A stretch of 64,000 nt of DNA from Pseudomonas lactis (GCF_001439845.1 NZ_JYLO01000007.1:62001-126000), one strand, 5' to 3'; positions 39,508 to 49,868 are shown, counted from the stretch's first letter. Notes: generated by a model not told the origin, from the letters alone. Numbers and translations: made by a program.

Positions 39508-39934
39508 GTGTTTCCCCTTCAATTGACGAGCATTCATTGATCAGGTGCAGCTCCACTCTAACAAGAGAGTGCGTCATGTGCAGCCCGGCACACCCGGGCG
39601 ACATGCGGCAAATCGCCCCGCACCGCCTGCGGGATCTGACTTGGCAAGCCTGTTTACCTGTGGGAAGAGTCTGGGCATGCCAATGAAAAATCCCGCACCT
39701 GTCTAGGACAAGCGTTTGACGCAGAAATGCCGTGGCCGTGGCAACACCCCGAAATGCTTGATTTGAGTAGGCACAGCCTTTGCTGTTAAATAGACGCGGT
39801 GTGGCTGCCGTTTATTCCTGCGGCACGTCACATAGGCTGATACCCGCGCACGTGCTCAACGCCTCCCATTGTTCAGAAGCGAACCGTGCCAGTCAGCTCT
39901 TCCTTGTGATCCGTCTTAACGTGAGTTAACCAAA
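39508..39934. other. Gap between divergent Dps-like and membrane cold-shock genes
   Basis: About 430 bases with no supported gene. It must hold two divergent promoters. A GCCCGG/CCGGGC short hairpin lies near 39583-39600. I see no OxyR or Fur box that I would trust by eye. Confidence 0.5.
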
Positions 39935-40537
39935 ATGTTGAAAATCGTCCACCTGCTAACGGGCGTTGCAGCGTTGCTGCTGTCCTTTATTCCGAGCCTG
40001 CAGCCTGAAAGCCTGCCCTATCTGGAACAACACGACGCCCTGTACCTGGCCTTGTTCGGCCTTCTTAACCTGACGCTCGCACCGGTAATCCCTTACTGGA
40101 ACAAAGGCACGCGTCATCAACTGCAAAACCTGGTCAGTGCGCTGCTAGTGCTGACTGTTGTCGTACAAACCCTCACCCTCCTGGCGCCCATGCCTGAAGT
40201 TGGGGGCCATCCGGCCATCCTGCTCAGCCTGGTGATTGCTGTGGTCGCCATCGTTCTTCACCTGGCCATCAGCTTCTACCGCTCGTCTCCAGCGGCCGCG
40301 TCGCAAAACTATGACATGACCAACCGGGATACCGGGACCGTCAAGTGGTTCAACACCTCCAAGGGCTTCGGCTTCATTTCCCGCGACTCGGGCGACGATA
40401 TCTTCGTCCACTTCCGAGCCATTCGTGGCGAAGGCCATCGCGTCCTGGTCGAAGGCCAGCGCGTGGAGTTCTCGGTGATGAACCGTGACAAGGGCCTGCA
40501 AGCCGAAGACGTCATCGCTGCCCTGCCGCGTCGCTGA
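39935..40537 (+). CDS. Membrane-anchored cold-shock-domain protein
   Basis: 200-aa protein: the N-terminal 115 residues hold about four hydrophobic segments ([68 protein letters not shown]). A complete cold-shock domain (about 130-198) follows with KGFGFI and IFVHF. It would hold an RNA-binding domain at the inner membrane, facing the cytoplasm. The same gene is next to aspS and slyX in P. aeruginosa (PA0961). Function is unknown. Confidence 0.9.
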   Translation: MLKIVHLLTGVAALLLSFIPSLQPESLPYLEQHDALYLALFGLLNLTLAPVIPYWNKGTRHQLQNLVSALLVLTVVVQTLTLLAPMPEVGGHPAILLSLVIAVVAIVLHLAISFYRSSPAAASQNYDMTNRDTGTVKWFNTSKGFGFISRDSGDDIFVHFRAIRGEGHRVLVEGQRVEFSVMNRDKGLQAEDVIAALPRR

Positions 40538-40555
40538 TTCCCCAGCCTTCGCAGC

Positions 40556-40599
40556 AAAAAAAAACCGCGATTCAGCCTTGGCTGGGTCGCGGTTTTTTT
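40556..40599. terminator. Bidirectional terminator between csp-membrane gene and slyX
   Basis: Stem AAAACCGCGA / TCGCGGTTTT with an inner CAGCC/GGCTG stem, flanked by nine As on the left and seven Ts on the right. It serves both convergent genes. Confidence 0.92.
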
Positions 40600-40612
40600 A
40601 TTGCGTGCGCAT

Positions 40613-40819
40613 TCAATAGTGGGGCGGAGGCGCTTCTTCTTCGGATGACTCAAACTGCCCGCCCATTTCTTCCTGGCGCTTGAGCAGTGCAGTCATCTGC
40701 AATTGCAAGCGTTCGACGGCCCGCTGCTGGGCAACCAGGATGTCATTGAGGGTTTCAATGGTGTCGTCCTGGAAGGCCAGGCGGCTTTCCAGGTCGGTGA
40801 CGCGTTCTTGCAGGTCCAT
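40613..40819 (-). CDS. slyX: SlyX family protein
   Basis: 68-aa coiled-coil protein: [20 protein letters not shown] with regular hydrophobic heptads, then the [21 protein letters not shown] helix and an acidic Pro-Pro-His-Tyr tail. Its role is unknown. It starts 3 bases after the HIT gene stop, so the two are co-translated. Confidence 0.93.
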   Translation of the reverse strand: MDLQERVTDLESRLAFQDDTIETLNDILVAQQRAVERLQLQMTALLKRQEEMGGQFESSEEEAPPPHY

Positions 40820-40822
40820 GGC

Positions 40823-41248
40823 TCAGTCCTGGGTAAAGATGAAGTCGGCAGGCAATAGCTCGCGCAGTCGGGTACGAATCGCGGCCAATTGCTCTTGCGT
40901 ATAGGGCCGGGCCGGGTGCTTGCCCCACACCGGGGCTGGCCAGGCGGCGTCATCGCGCTTGCGCACAATCACGTGCACGTGCAACTGGCTGACCACGTTA
41001 CCCAGCGCGCCGATGTTCATCTTGTCAGCCGCCAGCCCCTCGTTAAGCAGCTGCGCCAGGGCTGTCGTTTCTTGCCACAAGGTTTGTTGATCTGCGACAT
41101 CCAGTTGAAACACTTCGCTGATACCGTCGATGCGTGGCACCAGAATGAACCAGGGGTAATTGGCGTCATTGGACAGCAGCAGGCGGCAGAGCGGGAAGTC
41201 CCCAATGGCCAAGGTATCTTGTTGCAGGCGTTGATCTAAGGCGAACAC
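40823..41248 (-). CDS. HIT-family nucleotide-binding hydrolase
   Basis: 141-aa histidine-triad protein with the motif QLHVHVIVR (H-x-H-x-x) in the second half, preceded by GALGNVVS. It probably hydrolyses nucleotide phosphoramidates or related dinucleotides. I chose GTG 41248 (FALDQRLQQDTLAIGDFPLC) because GGAG lies 7 bases upstream; the frame runs on 24 codons with sequence unlike the family. It forms a pair with slyX. Confidence 0.9.
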   Translation of the reverse strand: MFALDQRLQQDTLAIGDFPLCRLLLSNDANYPWFILVPRIDGISEVFQLDVADQQTLWQETTALAQLLNEGLAADKMNIGALGNVVSQLHVHVIVRKRDDAAWPAPVWGKHPARPYTQEQLAAIRTRLRELLPADFIFTQD

Positions 41249-41989
41249 GTGGGCACTCCGTTCGGCAGGTCGGTAACAGGCGCCCAGCATACCTTCGAAT
41301 GCCCAAGGCTTCACGGGCAATGCTGGCGGCCTTGAGGCAGCCGGGCAAAAGAATGCACCCTTTAGAGGCAGTAACCCAGCAGAGCAACGCTAGGCCGGGC
41401 CTCAACGGAATGCACCAAAATGACCCACCTGTGCCTCAAAGGGATCCGCCGATTACCCACTGATAAGGGTCAACCGGTAACGTTTTACCCAGGTACAGGA
41501 TTCAGGTACCACCGAACCGGGGTAACACCCTGGCGTCAAGCCCAACCCAAATGGCGTAAAACCCCCGTGCTTATGCGGTTTTTACAGGTTCATCACACTT
41601 TTCACGAAAAAATGACATTCGGTTAGTGGTTTGAGCACGCTTGTTGCATTCACCCCCATATCGTCGGCAACGGCACCCGTTTGGACACAGGTGTTTCGCG
41701 ATAAAAATAGTGGCGTTTCAATGTGTATCAGGGAAGTGTTCAAACTTTGAAAGAAGTCTGAAAGCAGCATTGAAGTTGCCAGCCTGGATACATTTTGGGC
41801 TGTGAATTTGCGACATGGATCTAGCGATTTACGACAGCCTCGTAAAGAAGCTGAAAGGATAGTTGAGTAAGTATCGTCAATAGGGTCTGCGTGAGCTAAC
41901 TTTGCGCCGACACAAAAAGAAAGAGCCGCCCAGATAAAAATACAGGTGGGACGGCAGTACTCTTCCTAAAACCAAAGGAGCAAATCACG
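41249..41989. other. Long upstream region of the oprD-type porin
   Basis: About 740 bases between the divergent HIT and porin genes with no supported CDS. A weak terminator-like hairpin (AAAACC...CG with CGGTTTTT, 41558-41583) could end a small RNA, and the rest may be a regulated leader. GC content falls between 41600 and 41960. The gene-proximal part contains the ribosome site AAAGGAG just before the porin ATG. Confidence 0.45.
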
Positions 41990-43288
41990 ATGCGCGTGAT
42001 GAAGTGGAGCATGATCGCCCTGGCTGTTTCAGCAGGCACCTCGCAGTTCGCAATGGCGTCCGCCCAGGACGATTCCAAGGGTTTTGTTGAAGACAGCACT
42101 TTCAGCATCAATACTCGCGCGCTGTACTTCAGCCGTGACTTCCGTAATGAGCCAGGCGGCGGTTACAGCACCGTCAACGGCAAGCGTAAGAGCCGTGCTG
42201 AAGAAACCGGCCTGGGCTTCAATGCCCTGTACGAATCGGGCTTCACCCAAGGCACCATTGGTGTCGGTGTAGACGTGATCGGCCTGATGGGCCTCAAGCT
42301 TGACAGCGGCAAGGGCCGCGCCGGCACCGGCCTGTTCCCTACTGGTTCCGACGGTCGTTCGCAAGACGACTATTCCAAAGGAGGCGGCGCGGTCAAGTTC
42401 CGCATCTCCAACACTGTGCTGAAGGTTGGCGACCAATACACCACAGCTCCAGTGTTTGCCTCCGACGACAGCCGCCTGCTGCCAGAGCTGCCACAAGGCA
42501 TCTCGATCACCAGCAACGAGATCAAGGGCCTGAAGCTTGAAGGCGGTCACTTCACTTCCAGCGTCGCGCAGAACCAGACCTACCACGACAGCCTGGGCCT
42601 GACCAAAACCGACTTCGTCGGTGGCGTGTATGCCTTCACTCCAGAAGTCACCGGCAGCCTGTACTACGCGAAAACCGAAGATTACTTCCGCAAGTACTAC
42701 AGCAACCTGAATTGGACCCACGCCCTGAGCGATGATCAGTCGTTCGCGCTGGACTTCAACATCTACGACACCAAGAGCGATGGCGCCGGCCTGCAACGCG
42801 CAGAGAAAGATGGCGTGACCAAGCTCGACAACCGCGCATTCAGCTTGCAAGGTGCGTACACCATCGGCGCTCACACCTTCACCCTGGCAGCCCAGAAAGT
42901 CACCGGTGACGGCGACTACGGTTACGGCGTAGACGGCGGCGGCACAGTGTTCCTGGCCAACTCCATCGCCCGTTCTGACTTTAACGCCGAAGGCGAAAAG
43001 TCCTACCAGGCGCGTTATGACATCAACATGGCGACCTTCGGCATTCCGGGCCTGAGCTTCATGACCCGTTATGTCACCGGTAGCGGCGCCAACACGGGCA
43101 CCACCAGCAACGGCAAAGAGTGGGAACGTGACATCGAAGCCAAGTACGTGATCCAGAGCGGCCCGGCGAAAGACCTGAGCTTGCGTCTGCGTCAAGCGAC
43201 TTACCGTTCCGGTGATGGCGTGTACTACGGTTCGCCGTCGATCGATGAGCTGCGTCTGATCGCCAACTACCCGCTGAACATCTTGTAA
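41990..43288 (+). CDS. OprD-family outer-membrane porin
   Basis: Substrate-specific 18-strand porin of 432 aa with a signal peptide (about 1-25, MIALAVSAGTSQFAMASA). The mature start GFVEDSTFSINTRALYFSRDF is typical of OprD/OccD-OccK proteins. The chain ends LRLIANYPLNIL. The family imports basic amino acids, small carboxylates or aromatic acids; which one cannot be told here. Location next to HIT-slyX matches oprD (PA0958) of P. aeruginosa. Confidence 0.93.
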   Translation: MRVMKWSMIALAVSAGTSQFAMASAQDDSKGFVEDSTFSINTRALYFSRDFRNEPGGGYSTVNGKRKSRAEETGLGFNALYESGFTQGTIGVGVDVIGLMGLKLDSGKGRAGTGLFPTGSDGRSQDDYSKGGGAVKFRISNTVLKVGDQYTTAPVFASDDSRLLPELPQGISITSNEIKGLKLEGGHFTSSVAQNQTYHDSLGLTKTDFVGGVYAFTPEVTGSLYYAKTEDYFRKYYSNLNWTHALSDDQSFALDFNIYDTKSDGAGLQRAEKDGVTKLDNRAFSLQGAYTIGAHTFTLAAQKVTGDGDYGYGVDGGGTVFLANSIARSDFNAEGEKSYQARYDINMATFGIPGLSFMTRYVTGSGANTGTTSNGKEWERDIEAKYVIQSGPAKDLSLRLRQATYRSGDGVYYGSPSIDELRLIANYPLNIL

Positions 43289-43333
43289 TTACCCGTTTAA
43301 TTACAATGATGACCTGAGGCTTCGGCCTCAAAC

Positions 43334-43374
43334 AAAAAGCCGCTCCTCTGTTCAACAGGGAGCGGCTTTTTTAT
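43334..43374 (+). terminator. Terminator of the porin gene
   Basis: Stem AAAAGCCGCTCC / GGGAGCGGCTTTTTT. A smaller hairpin TGAGGC-TTCG-GCCTCA precedes it at 43314-43330. Confidence 0.92.
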
Positions 43375-43469
43375 TGCAGTTTTATTTCAATCAACAAAAC
43401 AACTAGCAAGCTAAGTAACTAGTTTGTCAAAGCTGACTTTTCGGCCAAGTTTGATAGCGTCACGCCAAG

Positions 43470-44312
43470 TTATTTCGTTGCACTTTCCTGCATCACCCGA
43501 ATAACCCGTTGTGGAAACGGAATATCAATCCCGGCCGCTTTCAAACGGTCACGCGCCAGTTCATTGAGCATAAACACCACGTCCCAATAATCCGGGGTGT
43601 TGGTCCAGCAACGCAGGGAGACGGTGATGGAACTGTCGCCCAAGGTCGACACCACCGCCACGGCGGCAGGGTCCTTCAGTACACGTGGGTCTTCGGCCAG
43701 CGCCAGCAGCACTTCACGAGCTTTCTGCAGGTCTGCCTCATAGTCCACACCTACATCAAACACGACCTTGCGGGTCGGCTGGCGGTTGGTGTTGGTGATC
43801 AGGCCGTTGGACAGGCTGCCGTTGGGAATGATCACCGTCTTGTTGTCGCCGGTGCGCAACACCGTGTGGAAGATCTGGATGCTGTCGACGGTACCCGAGG
43901 TACCCTGGGCTTCGATCCAGTCACCGATACGGAACGGGCGGAACAACAGGATCAGCACGCCGCCGGCAAAGTTCGCCAGGCTGCCTTGCAAGGCCAGGCC
44001 GATTGCCAGGGTAGCGGCACCGATTGCCGCAACGAACGAGGTGGTGGCCACACCAATCATCGAGGCCACGTTGACCACCAGCATGACTTTGAGCGCGATG
44101 TTCGCAAGGCTGGTGATGAAGTGTTGCAGTGCCAAGTCAGCGTTGCGCATGGCCAGCAGACGGCCCACGCGGTGAGTCAAAACATTGATCAGCCACCAGC
44201 CAATGGCCAGGGTGACCAACGCCAGCAATACCCGGCTGCCGTATTCCATGATCATGGGGAGCCAAGACTGGGAGGTCTTGATCAGGTGATCCATTTCAGC
44301 GTTCAAATCCAT
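43470..44312 (-). CDS. mscS: Small-conductance mechanosensitive channel (MscS)
   Basis: 280-aa inner-membrane channel opening under hypo-osmotic stress. It has three membrane helices; the pore helix TM3 contains the Gly/Ala-rich ATLAIGLALQGSLANFAGG, followed by the beta domain FRIGDWIEAQGTSGTVDSIQ and the C-terminal cage. The length is the E. coli MscS class. A 63-base gap separates it from the stem after yajQ, which lies upstream on the same strand. Confidence 0.95.
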   Translation of the reverse strand: MDLNAEMDHLIKTSQSWLPMIMEYGSRVLLALVTLAIGWWLINVLTHRVGRLLAMRNADLALQHFITSLANIALKVMLVVNVASMIGVATTSFVAAIGAATLAIGLALQGSLANFAGGVLILLFRPFRIGDWIEAQGTSGTVDSIQIFHTVLRTGDNKTVIIPNGSLSNGLITNTNRQPTRKVVFDVGVDYEADLQKAREVLLALAEDPRVLKDPAAVAVVSTLGDSSITVSLRCWTNTPDYWDVVFMLNELARDRLKAAGIDIPFPQRVIRVMQESATK

Positions 44313-44363
44313 CTACTTTCTCCTATTGTGCGGCGATAAGGCTGTATTGACTGCCTGACAACG

Positions 44364-44389
44364 CAATTGAGCCCCGAAGGGCTCAATTG
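44364..44389 (-). terminator. Hairpin after yajQ with UUCG loop
   Basis: Perfect 11-bp stem CAATTGAGCCC / GGGCTCAATTG; on the minus strand the loop is TTCG closed by C-G. No T run follows. It could separate yajQ from mscS. Confidence 0.6.
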
Positions 44390-44449
44390 TAGGCAATGAT
44401 GCTTGGGGCGTGGGACGTCAAAAGTGCCCACAGGTTCCCCAAAGTGCCA

Positions 44450-44935
44450 TCAGTCGCGGAAGTTATTGAACTGCAGCGGCATGTCAAACGTCTTGGCGCG
44501 CAGGGCCGCGATGGCCTCTTGCAGGTCGTCACGCTTCTTGCCGGTGACGCGAACCTGCTCGCCCTGGATGGCGGCCTGGACCTTGAGCTTGGCGTCCTTG
44601 ATGTGCGCGACGATCTTCTTCGCCAGTTCCTTGTCGATGCCTTCCTTAAGCACGGCTTCCTGCTTCATCAGCTTGCCGGAAGCGTAGGCATCCTTGACTT
44701 CCAGGCATTGCACGTCGATCTTGCGCTTGACCAGGGCCAGCTTGAGGATCTCGATCATCGCTTCCAGCTGGAAATCGGCTTCAGCGGTCAGGTTGACGGT
44801 CAGTTCCTTTTCCTTGAATTCGAAGCTGCCCTTGCCTTTCAAGTCGTAGCGACGGTCCAGTTCCTTGACGGCGTTCTCGACGGCGTTGGTGACTTCGTGT
44901 TTGTCCAGTTCAGATACCACGTCGAACGAAGGCAT
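44450..44935 (-). CDS. yajQ: YajQ family nucleotide-binding protein
   Basis: 161-aa protein with the [15 protein letters not shown] start and [16 protein letters not shown] end of the family. YajQ-type proteins bind cyclic di-GMP in Xanthomonas and Pseudomonas and affect virulence or phage gene expression. It is divergent from the panE-like gene. Confidence 0.95.
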   Translation of the reverse strand: MPSFDVVSELDKHEVTNAVENAVKELDRRYDLKGKGSFEFKEKELTVNLTAEADFQLEAMIEILKLALVKRKIDVQCLEVKDAYASGKLMKQEAVLKEGIDKELAKKIVAHIKDAKLKVQAAIQGEQVRVTGKKRDDLQEAIAALRAKTFDMPLQFNNFRD

Positions 44936-44953
44936 GTGATTTCTCCAATATAA

Positions 44954-45976
<1,023 letters not shown>

Positions 45977-46022
45977 GGCACGCGCTACCCTGCCTACCTG
46001 TCTATCACCTGGGAAAACCCTG

Positions 46023-48059
46023 ATGCCACTGCGCCAGCGTCTTGAAAATCTACCGGTAGGGCAGAAACTGCTGGCAGCCCTGCTGGTGTTGTTGACCACC
46101 GTATTGCTGGTGGCCAACCTGACGTTTATCAGCGCCGCCTACTGGATCTCCCAGGAAAGCATGGCCCCCCAGGCCTTGCAGTCCATTGGTCGACTGGTGT
46201 CCAACCCCGCGCTCGCCGCCGAGGCCCTTGAGTCTCCGACCAAGGCCGAGGCGCTGCTCAATGAGCTGACCAGCTATTCACCGTTGCGCGCCGCCGCCCT
46301 GTACGACGGCGAAGGCAACCGCCTGGCGCAGATGCAGCACGGCGACCGCCTGCACCTGCCGGACCACTACCGGCATATCGAAGCCTGGCGCCTCACCGAG
46401 TTTCGCAGCAACCAGGTCATCACCCTACCCCGCGGCAACCAGCCTTCGGGGCATTTGTTGCTGGTGGCCAGCAGTGAGTTGCCGGTGGCGTTCTATACCG
46501 GCACACTGACCGCGAGCCTGGGTATCCTGATTTTCAGCGTGTTGTTGTGGCTGGTCATCGCCCGGCAGATCAAACGCCTGATCACCCGACCGATTCATGA
46601 GCTTGAAGAACTGTCCCGCCAGGTGACCCGCGAGGAAAACTACGCGTTACGCGCCGGGCGTGGCAACCGTGACGAAATCGGCAGCCTAGCTGAAGCCTTC
46701 AACACCATGTTGTCGCGCATCGAAGCCCGTGAGCAGCAACTTAAACGTGCGCGCGACGATTCCCAGGCTGCGTATGACCAGGCCCAGGGTTTGGCCGAAG
46801 AAACCCGGCATACCAACCGCAAGCTGGAACTGGAAGTCCAGGTGCGCAGCAAGATCGAGAAAAAGCTCACGGGCTTCCAGAACTACCTGAACAGCATCAT
46901 CGACTCGATGCCCTCGGCGCTGATCGCCCTGGATGAACAACTTTACGTCACCCAGTGGAACCAGGAAGCCACCGCCCTATCCGGTACGCGCCTGGACGAA
47001 GCCCTGAACCAACCGGTATTCCTGGCCTTCCAGCCGCTCAAGCCGTACCTGCCGCAGATCAAGGCCACCGTGGAGCAACACACGGTGGAGCGGATCGAGC
47101 GGGTCACCTGGATCAAGGACGACGAACCCAAGCATTATGCGCTGACGTTCTACCCGTTGATGGGCGGCGCCGGGCGCGGTGTGGTGATCCGAATCGACGA
47201 CATCACCCAGCGCCTGTCCCTGGAAGAAATGATGGTGCAATCGGAAAAAATGCTCTCCGTGGGCGGCCTGGCGGCGGGTATGGCCCATGAGATCAACAAC
47301 CCGCTGGGCGCGATCCTGCATAACGTGCAGAACATTCGCCGGCGCCTGTCGCCCGAGCTGCCCAAGAACCTGGAGCTTGCCGAGCAGGTGGGCATCGAGC
47401 TGGAGACGGTCAACCGTTACCTGCAAGGCCGCGAAGTCCCGCAACTGCTCGACGGCATTCAGCAGGCCGGCGCACGTGCCGCGAAAATCGTCACCCACAT
47501 GCTCAGCTTCAGCCGCCGCAGCAATCGCCAGATGGCACCCTGCGATTTGCCGGCGCTGATTGACCAGGCCGTGGAAATCGCCGGCAACGACTTCGACCTG
47601 ACCATCGGTTTCGATTTCAAGGGCCAGGCGATCATCCGCCAGTTCGATCCGCAACTGGGCCCGGTACCCGGCACCGCCAACGAGCTGGAGCAAGTGCTGC
47701 TCAACCTGTTGAAGAACGCTGCCCAGGCCATTCACCTGCGGGAAGACGACAGCGAACCTGGGCGCATTATTCTGCGCACCCGCCTCAACCCGCCGTGGGC
47801 CGAAATCCAGGTGGAAGACAACGGCATCGGCATGAGCGAAAACGTGCGCAAACGTACGTTCGAACCCTTCTTTACTACCAAGGAAATCGGCCAGGGCACC
47901 GGGCTAGGCCTGTCGGTGTCGTATTTCATCATCACCAACAACCACAAGGGCCAGATGGAAGTGCATTCCACCCTGGGCCAGGGCACCTGCTTTACCTTGC
48001 GCCTGCCTCTGGCCGGCAGCCAATTGCCCCCCACTGAATTTACCCAACTGGAGCACTGA
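46023..48059 (+). CDS. Orphan sensor histidine kinase with HAMP and PAS domains
   Basis: 678-aa inner-membrane kinase. Membrane helix 1 (about 16-38) and helix 2 (about 165-185) enclose a short periplasmic sensor. HAMP (about 185-240), a coiled coil, a PAS domain (about 285-390), the HisKA box with His in GMAHEINNPLGAIL, and HATPase_c with N and G boxes (NLLKNAAQAI, DNGIGM, GTGLGL) follow. No response regulator is next to it. The homologue in P. aeruginosa (PA4398) affects swarming and biofilm, as I recall. It starts 46 bases after panE and is followed 2 bases later by the adenosyltransferase gene. Confidence 0.92.
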   Translation: MPLRQRLENLPVGQKLLAALLVLLTTVLLVANLTFISAAYWISQESMAPQALQSIGRLVSNPALAAEALESPTKAEALLNELTSYSPLRAAALYDGEGNRLAQMQHGDRLHLPDHYRHIEAWRLTEFRSNQVITLPRGNQPSGHLLLVASSELPVAFYTGTLTASLGILIFSVLLWLVIARQIKRLITRPIHELEELSRQVTREENYALRAGRGNRDEIGSLAEAFNTMLSRIEAREQQLKRARDDSQAAYDQAQGLAEETRHTNRKLELEVQVRSKIEKKLTGFQNYLNSIIDSMPSALIALDEQLYVTQWNQEATALSGTRLDEALNQPVFLAFQPLKPYLPQIKATVEQHTVERIERVTWIKDDEPKHYALTFYPLMGGAGRGVVIRIDDITQRLSLEEMMVQSEKMLSVGGLAAGMAHEINNPLGAILHNVQNIRRRLSPELPKNLELAEQVGIELETVNRYLQGREVPQLLDGIQQAGARAAKIVTHMLSFSRRSNRQMAPCDLPALIDQAVEIAGNDFDLTIGFDFKGQAIIRQFDPQLGPVPGTANELEQVLLNLLKNAAQAIHLREDDSEPGRIILRTRLNPPWAEIQVEDNGIGMSENVRKRTFEPFFTTKEIGQGTGLGLSVSYFIITNNHKGQMEVHSTLGQGTCFTLRLPLAGSQLPPTEFTQLEH

Positions 48060-48061
48060 CC

Positions 48062-48640
48062 ATGGGCTTTCGCCTGTCGAAGATCTACACCCGTACCGGC
48101 GACAAAGGCGAAACCGGCCTCGGCGACGGCCGCCGCGTGCCCAAGGACCATCCACGCGTGGAAGCGATTGGCGAGGTGGATACGCTGAACAGCCAGTTGG
48201 GCCTGCTGCTGGCCAACCTTGAAGAACAAAGCGGCAAGCATCCGGCGTTGAAGGATGTGATTGAAGTGCTCACCCCTTGCCAGCACCGTCTGTTTGACTT
48301 GGGCGGTGAGCTGGCCATGCCGGTGTACAAGGCGCTGAATGCGGCGGAAGTGGATCGACTGGAAGCAGCGATTGATCGTTGGAATGAAGAGGTTGGACCG
48401 CTGGAGAACTTCATTCTGCCCGGCGGCTCAGCCTTGATCGCCCAGGCCCATGTGTGCCGCAGCCTGGCGCGCAGCGCCGAGCGCCGCTGTCAGCACCTCA
48501 ATGCCGTGGAGCCGTTGGAGGGTGTGGGGCTGGCGTATATCAATCGGTTGTCGGATTTGCTGTTTGTGGCGGCCAGGGTGATTGCCAAGCGCCAAGGTGT
48601 TGCGGAAGTGTTGTGGCAGGCGGCGGCCAAGCCCCACTGA
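48062..48640 (+). CDS. PduO-type ATP:cob(I)alamin adenosyltransferase
   Basis: 192-aa enzyme making adenosylcobalamin. The N-terminal ATP loop is YTRTGDKGETGLGDG, and the C-terminal helix has CRSLARSAERR and NRLSDLLFVAAR. The ATG lies 2 bases after the kinase stop, implying translational coupling with that gene. No B12-dependent enzyme is nearby. It converges on the Nudix-ThiE gene through a large cruciform-type repeat. Confidence 0.93.
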   Translation: MGFRLSKIYTRTGDKGETGLGDGRRVPKDHPRVEAIGEVDTLNSQLGLLLANLEEQSGKHPALKDVIEVLTPCQHRLFDLGGELAMPVYKALNAAEVDRLEAAIDRWNEEVGPLENFILPGGSALIAQAHVCRSLARSAERRCQHLNAVEPLEGVGLAYINRLSDLLFVAARVIAKRQGVAEVLWQAAAKPH

Positions 48641-48643
48641 GCA

Positions 48644-48777
48644 GATCGTTCCCACGCTTTGCGTGGGAATGCATCAACGGACGCTCCGCGTCCCAAAGCG
48701 TGACGCAGAGCGTCGCAGGAGGCATTCCCACGCAGAGCGTGGGAACGATCAGCACGATCAGCAGAGCGTGGGAACGC
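48644..48777. repeat. Cruciform repeat element (GTTCCCACGC type)
   Basis: Left arm ATCGTTCCCACGCTTTGCGT (from 48644) and a right arm that is its inverted copy with one mismatch (to 48749) span about 106 bp. Each arm folds into its own CCCACGC/GCGTGGG hairpin, and two more hairpins (GGACGC/GCGTCC and GACGC/GCGTC) lie between. A partial extra copy of the right end (CACGATCAGCAGAGCGTGGG) follows to 48777. The arms are unlike the REPINs. It sits between convergent genes. Confidence 0.85.
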
Positions 48778-48780
48778 TCA

Positions 48781-49725
48781 TCACACCTGCGGCCAGAACG
48801 CCCGAATACCTGCCACACCTTGCGCACCAGCCTCCCACGCCTGCTCCCGCTGCGCCGGCCCAACCCCGCCCAACAGAAACACCGGCTTGCTGAACCCGGC
48901 GATCAACTGCTGCGCCTGCTCCCAACCCAACGGCTGGGCATCCGGATGAGTCTGGGTCGGTTGCACCGGCGACAGGGTGACAAAATCCACGTCCATCATT
49001 TCTGCCAGCGCCAGCTCTTCAGCGTTGTGGCACGAAGCCGCCAGCCAACGGTCTTTGGGCAGCGGTCGACCCTTACTGGCGTATTTGCGCAACTGCGCCG
49101 AGGTCATATGCCAGCCGGCAGCGGGAAAATCACCCAGCCACTCAAACGGCCCCTTGAGCATCAGTTGCGCCTTGCCAGCACACAGGCCCACCGCATCCAC
49201 CGCTAGGTCACGGTATTTGGGGTCGTAACCGTTAGGGGCACGCAATTGAACCAGCTTGATGCCACCGGCAATAGCCTTCTGGATACCGCGCAACAGCGTC
49301 GGGGTTTCCAGCTCGCCAGGGGTGATCAGGTACTCGGCAGGCAAGCGTGCCGCAGCGACAATCGGCGCATTCGCCGCCGGGAATTCATAGTTGACCAGGT
49401 CCCGCGGTGCCACCCACGCCAACGGCTGCCCTTCAGCGCCATGGGGCTCGCCGGTAAAAGCCGAGACTTCCCAGACATCCAGCAATACCTGTTTGTCCGG
49501 ATAGTCATGTTGCACCTTGATCAGCGGCCGCGTCGTGGTGACCTGGATGCCCAGCTCTTCCTGCAATTCACGGGACAAGGCCGTGGCAACCGACTCATCG
49601 GCCTCCACCTTGCCGCCGGGAAACTCCCAGAGGCCGCCTTGATGCTGAGTATCGGCACGGCGCGCCAGCAGGATCCTGCCATCGACACCGCGGATCACCG
49701 CTGCTGCTACATGCACTCGTTTCAC
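48781..49725 (-). CDS. Fused Nudix hydrolase and thiamine-phosphate-synthase-like protein
   Basis: 314-aa two-domain protein. Residues 1-130 are a MutT-type Nudix domain with the box from Gly37 to about Gly59 (GGKVEADES...RELQEELG), expected to remove 8-oxo-dGTP. Residues about 135-314 are a ThiE-like TIM barrel (IKLVQLRAPNGYDPKY, HMTSAQLRK, LSPVQPTQTHP, VFLLGGVGP). The ThiE part lacks several thiamine-phosphate synthase residues and may not make thiamine. This fusion is the standard MutT of pseudomonads and lies next to argJ as usual. Confidence 0.93.
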   Translation of the reverse strand: MKRVHVAAAVIRGVDGRILLARRADTQHQGGLWEFPGGKVEADESVATALSRELQEELGIQVTTTRPLIKVQHDYPDKQVLLDVWEVSAFTGEPHGAEGQPLAWVAPRDLVNYEFPAANAPIVAAARLPAEYLITPGELETPTLLRGIQKAIAGGIKLVQLRAPNGYDPKYRDLAVDAVGLCAGKAQLMLKGPFEWLGDFPAAGWHMTSAQLRKYASKGRPLPKDRWLAASCHNAEELALAEMMDVDFVTLSPVQPTQTHPDAQPLGWEQAQQLIAGFSKPVFLLGGVGPAQREQAWEAGAQGVAGIRAFWPQV

Positions 49726-49753
49726 GCCACTGCTTCCTCTCGTTATAGCCCTT

Positions 49754-49853
49754 TGTAGGAGCGAGCTTGCTCGCGAAGAACGTCAACGATAACGCGTGCA
49801 TCCTGGATAAACGCGGTGGCCTTGAGTTTTTCGCGAGCAAGCTCGCTCCTACA
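49754..49853. repeat. REPIN-like inverted repeat, GTAGGAGCGAGCTTGC type
   Basis: Left arm TGTAGGAGCGAGCTTGCTCG and right arm ending CTCGCTCCTACA, about 100 bp. It is closely related to the copy at 17111-17210. It lies between argJ and the Nudix gene. Confidence 0.9.
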
Positions 49854-49868
49854 GGGGGAGGGTCATTT

